A DNA stretch of 64,000 nt from Blattabacterium cuenoti (GTDB lineage: Bacteria > Bacteroidota > Bacteroidia > Flavobacteriales > Blattabacteriaceae), in NCBI RefSeq assembly GCF_014251575.1, contig NZ_CP059191.1:248001-312000 (forward strand). Reading direction: 5' to 3'. The notes under the pieces are model-generated. The model was given only the letters and a program-made list of their open reading frames with translations. It searched no databases and was not told where the DNA came from. The number at the start of each line of letters is the position of its first letter. Position 1 is the first letter of the stretch. Shown here one piece after another: positions 8,197 through 17,628 of the stretch. The position numbers and the translations under genes were made by a program.

Positions 8197-8993
8197 ATCA
8201 TAATATATCCTTGAAATATAAAATCCACATTTCCAGTTAAATAAATATCTTCATATTCGTTTTTTGTTTCTTTTAATGAAACCCACAATTTTCCTCCAAA
8301 AGTATAAACTTTAATTTCTTCAATAGAGGAAATTTTATTCATTTTATATGCAGCGATGACAGAAGCCGTTACTCCTGTTCCGCAGGATAAAGTTTCGTTT
8401 TCTACTCCTCTTTCATAAGTCCGCACTTGTAAAGTATTATTTTCAAGTATTTCTACAAAATTCACATTGACTCCTTTTTTCAAATAGGAATTTTGAATTT
8501 TTCTTCCTTCTTTATACACATCTATTTTTTTGATGTTTTCTACAAAAAGAACATGATGAGGAGACCCAGTATTTAAAAAAACGTGTTCTGGATGAATTTC
8601 TATTTCATTTTTTTTTATATTCAGTAAACTCATAGAAACCAAATCCTTGTTTTTGTTTTTTTTTATCAATCCATAATGATATCCATCTACAGCTCTAAAA
8701 TGAATTTCATTACCTTTGGTAATTCCTAATTTTTTAGCAAAATGAACGGCACATCTTCCTCCATTTCCACACATTGTACTTTCTTTTCCATCGGAATTAT
8801 AATATTTCATATAAAAATCGCCTTCGCCTTTAGAATCATTTTTAATCAAAATGATTCCATCTGCACCAATTCCAAAATGTCTATCACATAATTTTTTTAA
8901 AATAGGATATTCCTTCACTATTTTTTCTGTTCTGGAATCTATGAGTATGAAATCATTTCCTGTTCCCTGGTATTTAAAAAAATTCAGTTTCAT
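8193..8993 (-). CDS. dapF: diaminopimelate epimerase
   Basis: Converts LL-diaminopimelate to meso-diaminopimelate, the precursor of lysine and the wall residue added by MurE. Both catalytic cysteines are in place: MCGNGGRCAVHFAKK (about residues 78-92) and ETLSCGTGVTASV (about 214-226). The N-terminus FFKYQGTGNDFILID is typical of the family and length (266) is normal. It precedes the M42 peptidase with an ATGA overlap. Together with murE, which carries the DNPR motif, it indicates meso-DAP-type peptidoglycan. Confidence 0.95.
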   Translation of the reverse strand: MKLNFFKYQGTGNDFILIDSRTEKIVKEYPILKKLCDRHFGIGADGIILIKNDSKGEGDFYMKYYNSDGKESTMCGNGGRCAVHFAKKLGITKGNEIHFRAVDGYHYGLIKKNKNKDLVSMSLLNIKKNEIEIHPEHVFLNTGSPHHVLFVENIKKIDVYKEGRKIQNSYLKKGVNVNFVEILENNTLQVRTYERGVENETLSCGTGVTASVIAAYKMNKISSIEEIKVYTFGGKLWVSLKETKNEYEDIYLTGNVDFIFQGYIMI

Positions 8994-9071
8994 AAAAACG
9001 AAGTTAACATTATTTATTAGAATAATAAATAGAATAATAAAATTATGAATATTAATATTAATTTCTTCTTA

Positions 9072-9079
9072 TATATTTG
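9072..9079 (+). promoter_or_regulatory. -7 promoter box for htrA
   Basis: TATATTTG, matching TAnnTTTG, lies 24 bp before the ATG of the HtrA gene. No clear TTTG -33 element is seen. Confidence 0.4.
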
Positions 9080-9103
9080 TGCTGAATAACTAACTGTCAA
9101 AAT

Positions 9104-10606
9104 ATGAAGAGAATAGTTTTTTATATTGTACTTAGCAGTATGATGAGTTCAATCATAACCATTGCTGCATATAAACAATACACTAAAGAAGATCCTTTTA
9201 TTTTTCCATATACATCATCTTCTTCTTTATCAAAAACAAAGTTAACCTCATCAGATCCTTCATCATTGGTTAGTTCTGCAGGATTACCTGATTTTACCAG
9301 AGTCGTAGAAAAAACAATACATGCAGTAGTTAATGTGAAAAATTATTCAAGAAAATATAGTAGTCAATTTGATCCACTTGATTTATTTTTTGGATTTCCT
9401 GATGATTATAGAGGAAAAAAACCTCAGAGAAATGACCTTCCTGGACTTCATGGATCAGGAGTAATCATATCACCTGATGGATATATTGTAACGAATAACC
9501 ATGTGATCAAAGACGCAGAAAAGATTGAAATCACTCTTAATGATCAAAGAACTTATAGGGCTAAGTTGATAGGAAAAGATCCTAGCACGGATATAGCGTT
9601 ATTAAAAATAAGTGATAAAAATTTACCTTTTATTTATTTTTCAGATTCTAATAAAGTGCAGATAGGAGAATGGGTTTTGGCAATAGGAAATCCTTTTGAT
9701 TTAAACTCTACTGTAACAGCAGGTATCATCAGTGCAAAAAATAGAAGTTTAGGAATATTAAGAGGAGAAACACAATCAGCTATTGAATCTTTTTTTCAAA
9801 CAGATGCAGCTGTAAATCCTGGAAATAGTGGAGGGGCTTTAGTTAACACCAATGGTGAGTTAATTGGAATTAATACAGCTATTTCTTCATCTTCAGGAAA
9901 TTTTATAGGATATAGTTTCGCTGCACCTTCTAATTTAGTGGCAAAAGTTATACAGGATATAAAAAAATATGGAACAGTACAACGTGCATATTTAGGAGTT
10001 AGAGGAATGGATCTTTCTAAAACAGAATACTTAAAAGCTTACAATAAAGAAACACATCAAAACATAAAATCACAACAAGGATTTTTAATAGGAGAAGTAT
10101 TTGATCGAAGTGGAGCTGCAGATGCAGGTCTTAAAAAAGGAGATATCATAAAAAGTATAGACGGAAAATTAATACAAAATATTGCAGATTTATCATTTAT
10201 TGTGGGAACAAAACATCCAGGTGATAAGGTTAAAGTAAATATTATACGTAACAGACAGAAAAAAACTTTTAACGTTACTTTAAAAGATTTACAAGGAAGA
10301 ACAAAAATAAGAAATAGAGAAGAAATTAGTCCATCTGAATTATTAGGTGCAACATTTGAACCACTTAGTAAAGAGTATAAAAAAGATTTTGGCATTGATT
10401 ATGGAATTAGAATAAGAGAAATTAGAACAGGTCGTTTAAGTTCTATAGGGATGGAAGAAGGAGACATTATTTTATCTATTAATGGAGAAAAAATGAGAAA
10501 ACCTAATGATGTTGATCGTGTTTTAAAAAAATACTCAGGAGATGTTACTATAAAATCTATTAAACAAAATGGACAAGTATATATAGCAGGATTTGAAATG
10601 AATTAA
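9104..10606 (+). CDS. degP: periplasmic serine protease of the Do/HtrA (DegP) family
   Basis: Envelope quality-control protease/chaperone, 500 aa. Residues about 5-23 form a membrane anchor or signal sequence. The trypsin-like domain has the triad H143 (TNNHVIKD), D173 (STDIALLK) and S252 (NPGNSGGAL). Two PDZ domains follow, around residues 290-390 (AYLGVRGMDLSK, GAADAGLKKGDIIKSIDG) and 410-500 (GMEEGDIILSINGEKM). Length and domain order are standard for DegP. In a symbiont with few stress systems this is likely a key periplasmic protease. It overlaps the convergent LptF/G gene by 4 bp. Confidence 0.93.
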   Translation: MKRIVFYIVLSSMMSSIITIAAYKQYTKEDPFIFPYTSSSSLSKTKLTSSDPSSLVSSAGLPDFTRVVEKTIHAVVNVKNYSRKYSSQFDPLDLFFGFPDDYRGKKPQRNDLPGLHGSGVIISPDGYIVTNNHVIKDAEKIEITLNDQRTYRAKLIGKDPSTDIALLKISDKNLPFIYFSDSNKVQIGEWVLAIGNPFDLNSTVTAGIISAKNRSLGILRGETQSAIESFFQTDAAVNPGNSGGALVNTNGELIGINTAISSSSGNFIGYSFAAPSNLVAKVIQDIKKYGTVQRAYLGVRGMDLSKTEYLKAYNKETHQNIKSQQGFLIGEVFDRSGAADAGLKKGDIIKSIDGKLIQNIADLSFIVGTKHPGDKVKVNIIRNRQKKTFNVTLKDLQGRTKIRNREEISPSELLGATFEPLSKEYKKDFGIDYGIRIREIRTGRLSSIGMEEGDIILSINGEKMRKPNDVDRVLKKYSGDVTIKSIKQNGQVYIAGFEMN

Positions 10607-11676
10607 TTATTCCAATAAAAAAACAATGTAATTATTCCAAAAATCATATTTGGTAGCCAAACAGATAAATAAGAAGGGATATAATCCTTAGTGGAATATA
10701 TTTTTGTAATTTCCATGAAAAAGATATAAAAAACAGCTAATATAACCCCTATAATCATATTATAACCTATTTCTCTTTTTTTTCTTAAAGATAGAGATAA
10801 TCCTAAAATAGTGAATATGAAAGTGGAAAAAGGTAAGCTCGTTCTTTGATAATATTCATTTAAATGAATATTGACATTTCGATTTATTTTTTCTGTATCT
10901 ATAAATTTTTTCAGTTCAGAAATATTCATAGTTTCTGCTATGTATTCTTCCGGCAAAAGTTCTTCAGGAGTAAAGGGAAATTTCTTGATTTTATAATCAC
11001 CTTTAATAAAATAATCATGATTTTTTTTTATTGTAGTCTCTCTGTAATCATACAAAACGTAGATTTTCTTTTTTTTTGACCAAAAAATATTTTTAGATTT
11101 TAGAATATATATTAATTTTTTTCCATAAAATTTTTGATAAACAAACTCTTTCCCTATATTTTCTTTTCTTGAAAAATTTCTAATAAAAATATATTCATTA
11201 TTTGAAATTTGAGAGCTTATGGTTTGATTTTCATCGTATTTTTTTTTATATCTTGAACTCAATAAATATTGATAATGAAATTGATTTTTTCTTTTGTTAG
11301 CCATAGGAAGAAAATAATAGTTTATTATTAAGGCTACAATTCCTATCATAAAAGCTGATATTAAATAAGGAACAGTTAATCTGTTAAAACTTATTCCACT
11401 TGACAGAATAGCCATAATTTCTGAATTTTTTTCTAATTTAGATGTGAAAAAAATAACAGATAAAAAAACTGAAATAGGAGAAAAAGTATTAGATAACCAT
11501 ATGGCCCAAAAAGGATAATAAAAAATTAAAGCTTTTTTAATTGATCCTTGATTGTTTTCCAAACGATGCATGCGTTGAGATATATCTATTACTATAGATA
11601 GCAATTGCAGAGAAACAGTAATAAATAAAAAAGTCAACAAAAGATTACGAATAATATAACGATCAAGAATTTTCAT
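10603..11676 (-). CDS. LptF/LptG-family permease (LPS export)
   Basis: Inner membrane permease of the YjgP/YjgQ family, a subunit of the Lpt machine that extracts lipopolysaccharide. I chose ATG at 11676 because it overlaps the tgt stop as ATGA and starts MKILDRYIIRNLLLTFLFI, the usual family start; a longer frame to 11715 would run into tgt. Three N-terminal helices (about 8-35, 50-80, 95-120), a periplasmic jelly-roll middle region and three C-terminal helices are visible. Length (357) is normal. Whether it is LptF or LptG is not decided from sequence. Confidence 0.88.
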   Translation of the reverse strand: MKILDRYIIRNLLLTFLFITVSLQLLSIVIDISQRMHRLENNQGSIKKALIFYYPFWAIWLSNTFSPISVFLSVIFFTSKLEKNSEIMAILSSGISFNRLTVPYLISAFMIGIVALIINYYFLPMANKRKNQFHYQYLLSSRYKKKYDENQTISSQISNNEYIFIRNFSRKENIGKEFVYQKFYGKKLIYILKSKNIFWSKKKKIYVLYDYRETTIKKNHDYFIKGDYKIKKFPFTPEELLPEEYIAETMNISELKKFIDTEKINRNVNIHLNEYYQRTSLPFSTFIFTILGLSLSLRKKREIGYNMIIGVILAVFYIFFMEITKIYSTKDYIPSYLSVWLPNMIFGIITLFFYWNN

Positions 11677-12797
11677 AAACGTTCTTTTAACAAAGGAATT
11701 ACCGATTTTTTCCAAGAAGAAAATTTATTATGCATAATATTAACTCTTGCTTGTTTAATTAAATTGGAGTAAAAAGATAGGTTATGTATAGAGGCGATTT
11801 CTTTTGCCAAATTATCTCTGGATAAAAAAAGGTGTCTGACATAAGATTTGCTATATAATTGGTCTACATAAGAATTTCCTAATTCATCTAAACAGGAAAA
11901 ATCTTTTTCCCATTTTTTATTTTTTATATTCATGATTCCTCTCCATGTAAATAACATTCCGTGACGTCCATTTCTTGTAGGAAGAACACAATCAAACATA
12001 TCGATTCCAAGAGATATTCCTTCCAAAATATCGACAGGATTTCCTACTCCCATTAAATATCTAGGTTTTTTTTTAGGTAAAATATCTGTCAATAAATCAG
12101 TAATATTGTGTGTTTGTTCTTTTTCTTCTCCTAAACTTAATCCACCTATGGCATAACCTTCAGATTCTAACAGGGATATTTCTTCTGCAGAAGATCTTCT
12201 TAAATCTGTATAAATACTTCCTTGAACAATAGGGAAAAAACTTTGTTTGTAATTATATATTTCTGGATTTTCTTGTAAATAGGAACAACATTTTTTTAAC
12301 CAAATATGCGTTCTTTCTATAGATTTTTTAGCATACTGATGACTGCAAGGAAAAGGTGGACAATCGTCAAAAGCCATAATAATATCTCCGCCAATGAAAC
12401 GTTGAATATTCATAGATTTTTCTGGAGAAAAAAAATGATAGGATCCATTTATTATTGATTTAAATACTACTCCATTTTCTGTGATTTTATTCAATTTTCT
12501 CATAGAAAAAATTTGAAATCCTCCACTATCCGTTAATATAGATTCGTTCCAATTCATAAAAGAATGAATTCCACCTGCTTTATGGAATACTTCAATTCCG
12601 GGTTGTAAATATAAATGATAAGTATTTCCAAGAATTATTTTTGATATTTTCTTCAGATCATGTATTGGGACAGTCTTCACATAGCCTTTTGAAGCTACTG
12701 GCATAAAAATAGGAGTTTCTATTTCTCCATGATCTGTTTCTATAATTCCAGCCCTTGCTTTAGAAAAACAATCCGTTTTAATTAAATTAAATTTCAT
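11673..12797 (-). CDS. tgt: queuine tRNA-ribosyltransferase (tRNA-guanine transglycosylase)
   Basis: Exchanges guanine at position 34 of GUN tRNAs (such as the tRNA-His gene in this window) for a queuine precursor. The TIM-barrel motifs are TDSGGFQIFSM (D90), GGDIIMAFDDCPP, GYAIGGLSLGE and the nucleophile region FDCVLPTRNGRHG (D268). Length 374 is normal. The zinc region (about 301-322) keeps only C302 and H322; the usual CxCxxC is absent, being replaced by SCLDELGNSYVDQLYSKSYV. I believe related Bacteroidota proteins look similar, but this is from memory. It is followed by the LptF/G gene with an ATGA overlap. Confidence 0.93.
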   Translation of the reverse strand: MKFNLIKTDCFSKARAGIIETDHGEIETPIFMPVASKGYVKTVPIHDLKKISKIILGNTYHLYLQPGIEVFHKAGGIHSFMNWNESILTDSGGFQIFSMRKLNKITENGVVFKSIINGSYHFFSPEKSMNIQRFIGGDIIMAFDDCPPFPCSHQYAKKSIERTHIWLKKCCSYLQENPEIYNYKQSFFPIVQGSIYTDLRRSSAEEISLLESEGYAIGGLSLGEEKEQTHNITDLLTDILPKKKPRYLMGVGNPVDILEGISLGIDMFDCVLPTRNGRHGMLFTWRGIMNIKNKKWEKDFSCLDELGNSYVDQLYSKSYVRHLFLSRDNLAKEIASIHNLSFYSNLIKQARVNIMHNKFSSWKKSVIPLLKERL

Positions 12798-12885
12798 TTA
12801 AAAAAATTTTTTTAAATTTTAATGACAGATGCAACATATATATATTGATAAAACATAATTTAGTTCTATATAGCTATAAAAAAAA

Positions 12886-13806
12886 ATGGAATTTCAACAT
12901 TCTGACTACCATAATATATACTCCCATCATGAGCCAGTTCTTCTAAAAGAAAGCATAGAAAATTTAATAACAGATCAAAATGGAATTTATATAGATGCAA
13001 CATTTGGAGGAGGAGGACATTCTTATGCTATTTTAAGAAAATTAAATAAAGGAGGAACTTTAATAGCTTTTGATCAGGATAAAGAATCTATAAAAAGGAA
13101 TTTTATTAAGGATAAACGTTTTCATTTATTTCACAATAATTTTATTCATATACGTGATATTTTGAATCAAAATAATATCAAAAAAGTATCGGGAATATTA
13201 GCTGATTTAGGTCTTTCATCTTTACAAATAGATGATCCTGAAAGAGGATTTTCAAATCAATTAAATTGTCCTTTAGACATGAGAATGAATCAGGAATCTT
13301 CTTATTCTGCTCAAAATGTTCTTAACGAATGTTCAAAAAAAGAGTTATTTAATATATTTTATGAATATGGAGAATTTAAAAATGCAAGAAAGATTGTGGA
13401 AAAAATACTAAAAAAACGTTTTCAAAAAAAAATTACTACTAGTTTGGATTTAATTAATCTTTTTTTTATTCATGGATCTTTTAAAAGAAGAAAAAGGTTT
13501 TTTGCTAGACTTTTCCAATCAATACGAATAGAAGTGAATAATGAAATAAACATTTTAAAGGATTTTTTATTAAAATCTTCTAAAATTATTCGAAAAGGAG
13601 GTAGAATAGCTATAATTTCATATCATTCTCTTGAAGATAGAATAACGAAATATTTTTTTAAAAAGGGAATTTTAATAAATAAAATTAACTTAAAAAATCT
13701 TCCATTCAGAATGATCCATAAAAAAGTAATTAAACCAAGCCTTCAGGAAATCATAAGGAATCCAAGATCCAGAAGTGCTAGATTAAGAATAGGGGAAAAA
13801 GCTTAA
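12886..13806 (+). CDS. rsmH: 16S rRNA (cytosine1402-N4)-methyltransferase RsmH
   Basis: First gene of the dcw cluster, methylating C1402 of 16S rRNA with SAM. Motifs: HEPVLLKESIENL at the N-terminus, DATFGGGGHSYAIL SAM-binding loop (about 38-51), ADLGLSSLQIDDPERGFS (about 105-122), and the C-terminal ISYHSLEDRITKYFF with PRSRSARLR. Length (306) is normal. mraZ, which often precedes it, is absent; the 88 bp upstream are AT-rich and hold no gene. It leads a plus-strand run of twelve genes with tiny gaps, likely one operon. Confidence 0.95.
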   Translation: MEFQHSDYHNIYSHHEPVLLKESIENLITDQNGIYIDATFGGGGHSYAILRKLNKGGTLIAFDQDKESIKRNFIKDKRFHLFHNNFIHIRDILNQNNIKKVSGILADLGLSSLQIDDPERGFSNQLNCPLDMRMNQESSYSAQNVLNECSKKELFNIFYEYGEFKNARKIVEKILKKRFQKKITTSLDLINLFFIHGSFKRRKRFFARLFQSIRIEVNNEINILKDFLLKSSKIIRKGGRIAIISYHSLEDRITKYFFKKGILINKINLKNLPFRMIHKKVIKPSLQEIIRNPRSRSARLRIGEKA

Positions 13807-13832
13807 TTATTCAAAAATAAAATGAAAAAAAC

Positions 13833-14171
13833 ATGAAAACAAATATCAAGGATATCCTTAAAGGAAAGTTTTTAGTCAAAGAAGATGCCTACCGTAGTTG
13901 GAATTTCATTGTTTTTTTGACTGTACTATCTTTAATCAGCATTACTAGTTCACATATGATGGACAGAAAAATTCGAAAAATAACTAAAATTAGTGAAGAA
14001 ATTAAAGAATTAAAATCTGAATATGCAGATATACATAGGAAATGTATGAAAATGCAATTATTTTCTTTTCTTAGAAAAAAATTGGTTAATGGATTAAAAC
14101 ATTTAGAGGAACCTCCATACGAATTGATCTTAGAACATCAACAAGAAAAAGAGATGAATACAAGAGAATAA
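13833..14171 (+). CDS. ftsL: FtsL-like cell division protein
   Basis: A 112-residue bitopic protein with one membrane helix (about 24-42, FIVFLTVLSLISITSSHMM) followed by a charged helical region that could form a coiled coil (KITKISEEIKELKSEYADI). Size, topology and location between rsmH and ftsI match FtsL, which recruits FtsQ/FtsB and activates FtsWI at the septum. Sequence conservation in the family is low, so the call rests mainly on position and topology. Confidence 0.82.
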   Translation: MKTNIKDILKGKFLVKEDAYRSWNFIVFLTVLSLISITSSHMMDRKIRKITKISEEIKELKSEYADIHRKCMKMQLFSFLRKKLVNGLKHLEEPPYELILEHQQEKEMNTRE

Positions 14172-14174
14172 AGG

Positions 14175-16148
14175 ATGAAACGAGAAAGATATATTTTATT
14201 ATATAAATCTTACTTAATTGGTTTTTTATTCATCTTAATTGCATCATTAATTATTTTCAACTTATTCTATATTCAAAATTATTCAGAAGGATACAAAAAA
14301 TCTGTTATAGAAAAAACGATTAGAACCAATTTAATTAAGGCTAAACGTGGAAATATTTATGCATCAGATAGTAGTATTTTAGCTATGTCTGTTATAAGAT
14401 ATGATATTCACATTGATTTTAGATCCATATCTGAAAAATTATTTCAAGAAAATATTTATTATTTATGTAATTCATTGGAATCTTTGTTTAAAAAACCAAA
14501 ATCTTTTTTCTATAAAAAATTTCAGTACGAAAAAAGAAAGGGAAATAGATATTTTTTGTTAGCAAAAAATTTAGATTATCCACATTTCAAGATATTACGA
14601 AATCTTCCCATTTTCAACAAAGGACAAATCAGGGGTGGTTTTATTGTGGAAAAAAAAATATGCAGAGTTCATACATTAGAAAATATTGGAAAAAGAACAT
14701 TAGGATATGATGATCATAGAGGAAAAGCAGGACTAGAAGGAGCCTTTAGTAAATATTTAAAAGGAAAAGATGGAAAAAGGTTAGAACAACGTATCAGTTC
14801 TAAAATATGGAAACCATTAAAATCAGGAAATGAAATAGATCCAGAAGATGGAAAAGACGTTTATTCGACTATAGATATATATTTGCAAGATATAGCTTAT
14901 CATGCATTACTTCAAGAATTATCCATTTCTCAAGCAGATCATGGATGTGTTATTCTTATGGATGTCAAAAGTGGAGAAATACCTGCTATGATTAATCTAG
15001 AAAAAACCAAAAAAAATACTTACGAAGATTTAAGAAATTTTGCAGTATGGGAAGGAAGTGAACCAGGTTCCACGTTTAAAACAATGGCTATTCTTGCAGC
15101 TCTAGAAGATAAAAAAATAGATCTTGATATGATTATCAATATCAAAGGAGGAGTCATGAAATTAAGAGGGAAAAAAATACGCGATAGTCACTATAGTGGA
15201 TATGCAGAAATGAATCCAAAACAAATTTTGGAATTATCTTCAAATGTAGGAATAGCAAAAATTATTTATGAAAATTATAAAAAAAATCCAGAAAAGTTTA
15301 TAGGACACTTATGTAAATGGAAATTAGATAAAAAAATAGGAATAGATATTCCAGGTGAAAGCATGCCTTTCATTCCAAAACCTGGAAAAAATAATTGGAG
15401 TAGCATTACATTACCATGGATGACTTTTGGATATAATATCAAATTAACTCCTTTACAAATACTCACTTTTTATAATGCGATAGCTAATCAAGGTAAAATG
15501 ATTAAACCTTTATTTATTAGAGAAATAAAACATCATGAAAAAAGCATAAAAAAATATACAAAACCTATCATAATGAATCCTTCTATCGCTGAAAAATCTT
15601 CTCTCGTAAAAATTCAAAATATGTTAGAAGGAGTCGTGAAAAATGGAACAGCCAAAAAATATTATAATCCAGAATATCCCTATGCAGGGAAAACTGGAAC
15701 AACACAGTTAAATTACTGGATAAAAGGAAAACCTTTATCTTATAATAGTTCTTTTGTAGGATACTTTCCTGCTAAAAATCCAAAATATTCTTGTATTGTA
15801 GTCATTTCAAAACCAGAAAAAGGATATTACGGAATTGAAGTAGCAGTTCCTGTATTTGACAAGATAGCTAAATCTATCTATCCAAGAATAGAAAAAAAAA
15901 CATTTTTCAAAAAAAAAGAAAATCAAGAAGATTTCCTTAAAAAGATTAGAGAATCAAAAAACTTTTTTGTTGATAAATGGATCATGCCTAATGTAATTTC
16001 CATTCCTGGAAAAGAAATTATTCCTATTCTGGAAAATAGGGGTTTTAAAATTCGATATCAAGGGATTGGAAAAGTTATTAATCAGTCTGTTCAACCAGGA
16101 AATAAGTTGAAAAAAAATCAGATGATATTTCTTAAACTAGAAGAATGA
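14175..16148 (+). CDS. ftsI: penicillin-binding protein, FtsI/PBP2-like transpeptidase with PASTA domain
   Basis: Septal peptidoglycan DD-transpeptidase, 657 aa. A membrane anchor (about 10-32) precedes the dimerisation domain (AKRGNIYASDSSILAMSV). The transpeptidase has the three active-site motifs: SxxK at S299-K302 (EPGSTFKTM), SSN at 355-357 and KTG at 506-508 (YAGKTGTTQ). A C-terminal PASTA domain (about 603-657, MPNVISIPGKEIIPILENRG) is typical of Bacteroidota FtsI. It starts 3 bp after ftsL and overlaps murE by 4 bp. All catalytic residues are intact, so septal synthesis should be functional. Confidence 0.93.
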   Translation: MKRERYILLYKSYLIGFLFILIASLIIFNLFYIQNYSEGYKKSVIEKTIRTNLIKAKRGNIYASDSSILAMSVIRYDIHIDFRSISEKLFQENIYYLCNSLESLFKKPKSFFYKKFQYEKRKGNRYFLLAKNLDYPHFKILRNLPIFNKGQIRGGFIVEKKICRVHTLENIGKRTLGYDDHRGKAGLEGAFSKYLKGKDGKRLEQRISSKIWKPLKSGNEIDPEDGKDVYSTIDIYLQDIAYHALLQELSISQADHGCVILMDVKSGEIPAMINLEKTKKNTYEDLRNFAVWEGSEPGSTFKTMAILAALEDKKIDLDMIINIKGGVMKLRGKKIRDSHYSGYAEMNPKQILELSSNVGIAKIIYENYKKNPEKFIGHLCKWKLDKKIGIDIPGESMPFIPKPGKNNWSSITLPWMTFGYNIKLTPLQILTFYNAIANQGKMIKPLFIREIKHHEKSIKKYTKPIIMNPSIAEKSSLVKIQNMLEGVVKNGTAKKYYNPEYPYAGKTGTTQLNYWIKGKPLSYNSSFVGYFPAKNPKYSCIVVISKPEKGYYGIEVAVPVFDKIAKSIYPRIEKKTFFKKKENQEDFLKKIRESKNFFVDKWIMPNVISIPGKEIIPILENRGFKIRYQGIGKVINQSVQPGNKLKKNQMIFLKLEE

Positions 16149-17617
16149 AAATAAAAAAGAGATTAAAATATATTCTAAAAAAAGTGGATGTGTTAAAAAT
16201 AATAGGAAGAAATACTTCTAAATTGATAGAAGGAATTTCTATAGATTCCAAAATCATACAAAAAAATATGATCTTTGTAGCCAAAAAAGGAAAAATAACA
16301 GATGGACATGAATTTATTATAGATGCCATTCAAAACGGAGCTAATACTATAGTTTGTGAAAAAATAAATCATCCTATTCATCAACATATTACCTATGTTA
16401 TTGTTGCAAATTCTACGGATGCTTTAGGTATTATGTCTTCAAATTTTTATGATCATCCTACAAAAAAGATAAAATTAATAGGAATTACGGGAACAAATGG
16501 AAAAACCTCTGTAGCAACAATACTTCATCAATTATTTTCTAAAATGGGAGAAAAAAATATTCTGATTTCTACTATGGGAATCAAAATATTATCTAAAATA
16601 TATCCTACAACACATACAACTCCAAATATTATTGAAATCAATAAATATTTAAATCTATCAATCCGTAAAGGATGCAAATATGCTTTTATGGAAGTGAGTT
16701 CACATGGAATCCATCAGAAAAGAATTGCAGGATTATTATTTCAAGGAGGTATTTTTACTAATATAACACATGATCACTTAGATTATCATGAATCTTTTGA
16801 TCATTATCTATCTACTAAAAAGTTTTTTTTTGAAAATTTATCTAAGAATGCTTTTGCATTAATGAATTCAGATGATAAAAATTCGTATAAAATCATAAAA
16901 AATATTTTATCTAAAACCTATTTTTACGGGTTTAAAAAAAATGCAAATTTCAAAATTCAAATTTTAAAAAAAAGTATTCATGGAAGTCAATTACTCATTG
17001 ATGATCATCAAATTTTTACTCATTTAATCGGAACTTTTAATGTTTATAATTTATTATCCAGCTACGCTACAGCCATTTTGCTAGGTAAAAATAAAGATGA
17101 TATTCTGAAAAAAATAAAAAATATAAAACCTATCAGAGGACGTTTTGAACAATTTTTATCCAATTCAGGAATTCGTGTCATTGTAGATTATGCTCATAAT
17201 CCAGATGGATTAAAAACTGTTTTAAATACTCTTAAAGAAATCAAAAAAAATAATGAAAAATTAATTTGTGTTATAGGTTGTGGAGGAAATAGAGATATAA
17301 AAAAACGTCCTTTAATGGGAAAAATTGTTTATGAAGCATGTGATGTTTCTATTTTTACATCAGATAATCCTAGGGAAGAGAATATGGAAAAAATATTAGT
17401 TGATATGAAAAATTTTAAATCATATCTCAATAAAGAATCTATTTTGACTTTTGTAAACAGAAAAGAAGCTATTCAAACCGCAATTCAAATTGCAAAAAAA
17501 AAAGATATTATTCTGATTGCTGGAAAAGGACATGAAACTTATCAAGAAATAAAAGGAAAACGTTTTCCTTTTAATGATATGAAAATAGTTAAAGATTTAT
17601 TGAAAAATTATGTGTGA
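16145..17617 (+). CDS. murE: UDP-MurNAc-tripeptide synthetase (meso-DAP-adding) MurE
   Basis: ATP-dependent Mur ligase adding the third residue to the wall stem peptide. The ATP loop is GITGTNGKTSVATIL (about 116-130), the central domain has EVSSHGIHQKRIAG, and the C-terminal domain has VDYAHNPDGLKTVL and SDNPREENM. DNPR is the established signature for meso-diaminopimelate specificity. Length 490 is normal. The start overlaps ftsI by 4 bp. DapF in this window makes its substrate. Confidence 0.95.
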   Translation: MKIKKRLKYILKKVDVLKIIGRNTSKLIEGISIDSKIIQKNMIFVAKKGKITDGHEFIIDAIQNGANTIVCEKINHPIHQHITYVIVANSTDALGIMSSNFYDHPTKKIKLIGITGTNGKTSVATILHQLFSKMGEKNILISTMGIKILSKIYPTTHTTPNIIEINKYLNLSIRKGCKYAFMEVSSHGIHQKRIAGLLFQGGIFTNITHDHLDYHESFDHYLSTKKFFFENLSKNAFALMNSDDKNSYKIIKNILSKTYFYGFKKNANFKIQILKKSIHGSQLLIDDHQIFTHLIGTFNVYNLLSSYATAILLGKNKDDILKKIKNIKPIRGRFEQFLSNSGIRVIVDYAHNPDGLKTVLNTLKEIKKNNEKLICVIGCGGNRDIKKRPLMGKIVYEACDVSIFTSDNPREENMEKILVDMKNFKSYLNKESILTFVNRKEAIQTAIQIAKKKDIILIAGKGHETYQEIKGKRFPFNDMKIVKDLLKNYV

Positions 17618-17628
17618 AATGAAATAAG

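Noticed and set aside
10604..10638. Short direct repeat (TAATTATTCC) at the htrA/lptF-G junction
   Set aside because: Two copies of about ten AT-rich bases within the end of a coding region; expected by chance.
11677..11715. Longer LptF/G start at 11715
   Set aside because: It would extend 39 bp into tgt, and the ATG at 11676 forms the usual ATGA overlap and matches the family N-terminus.
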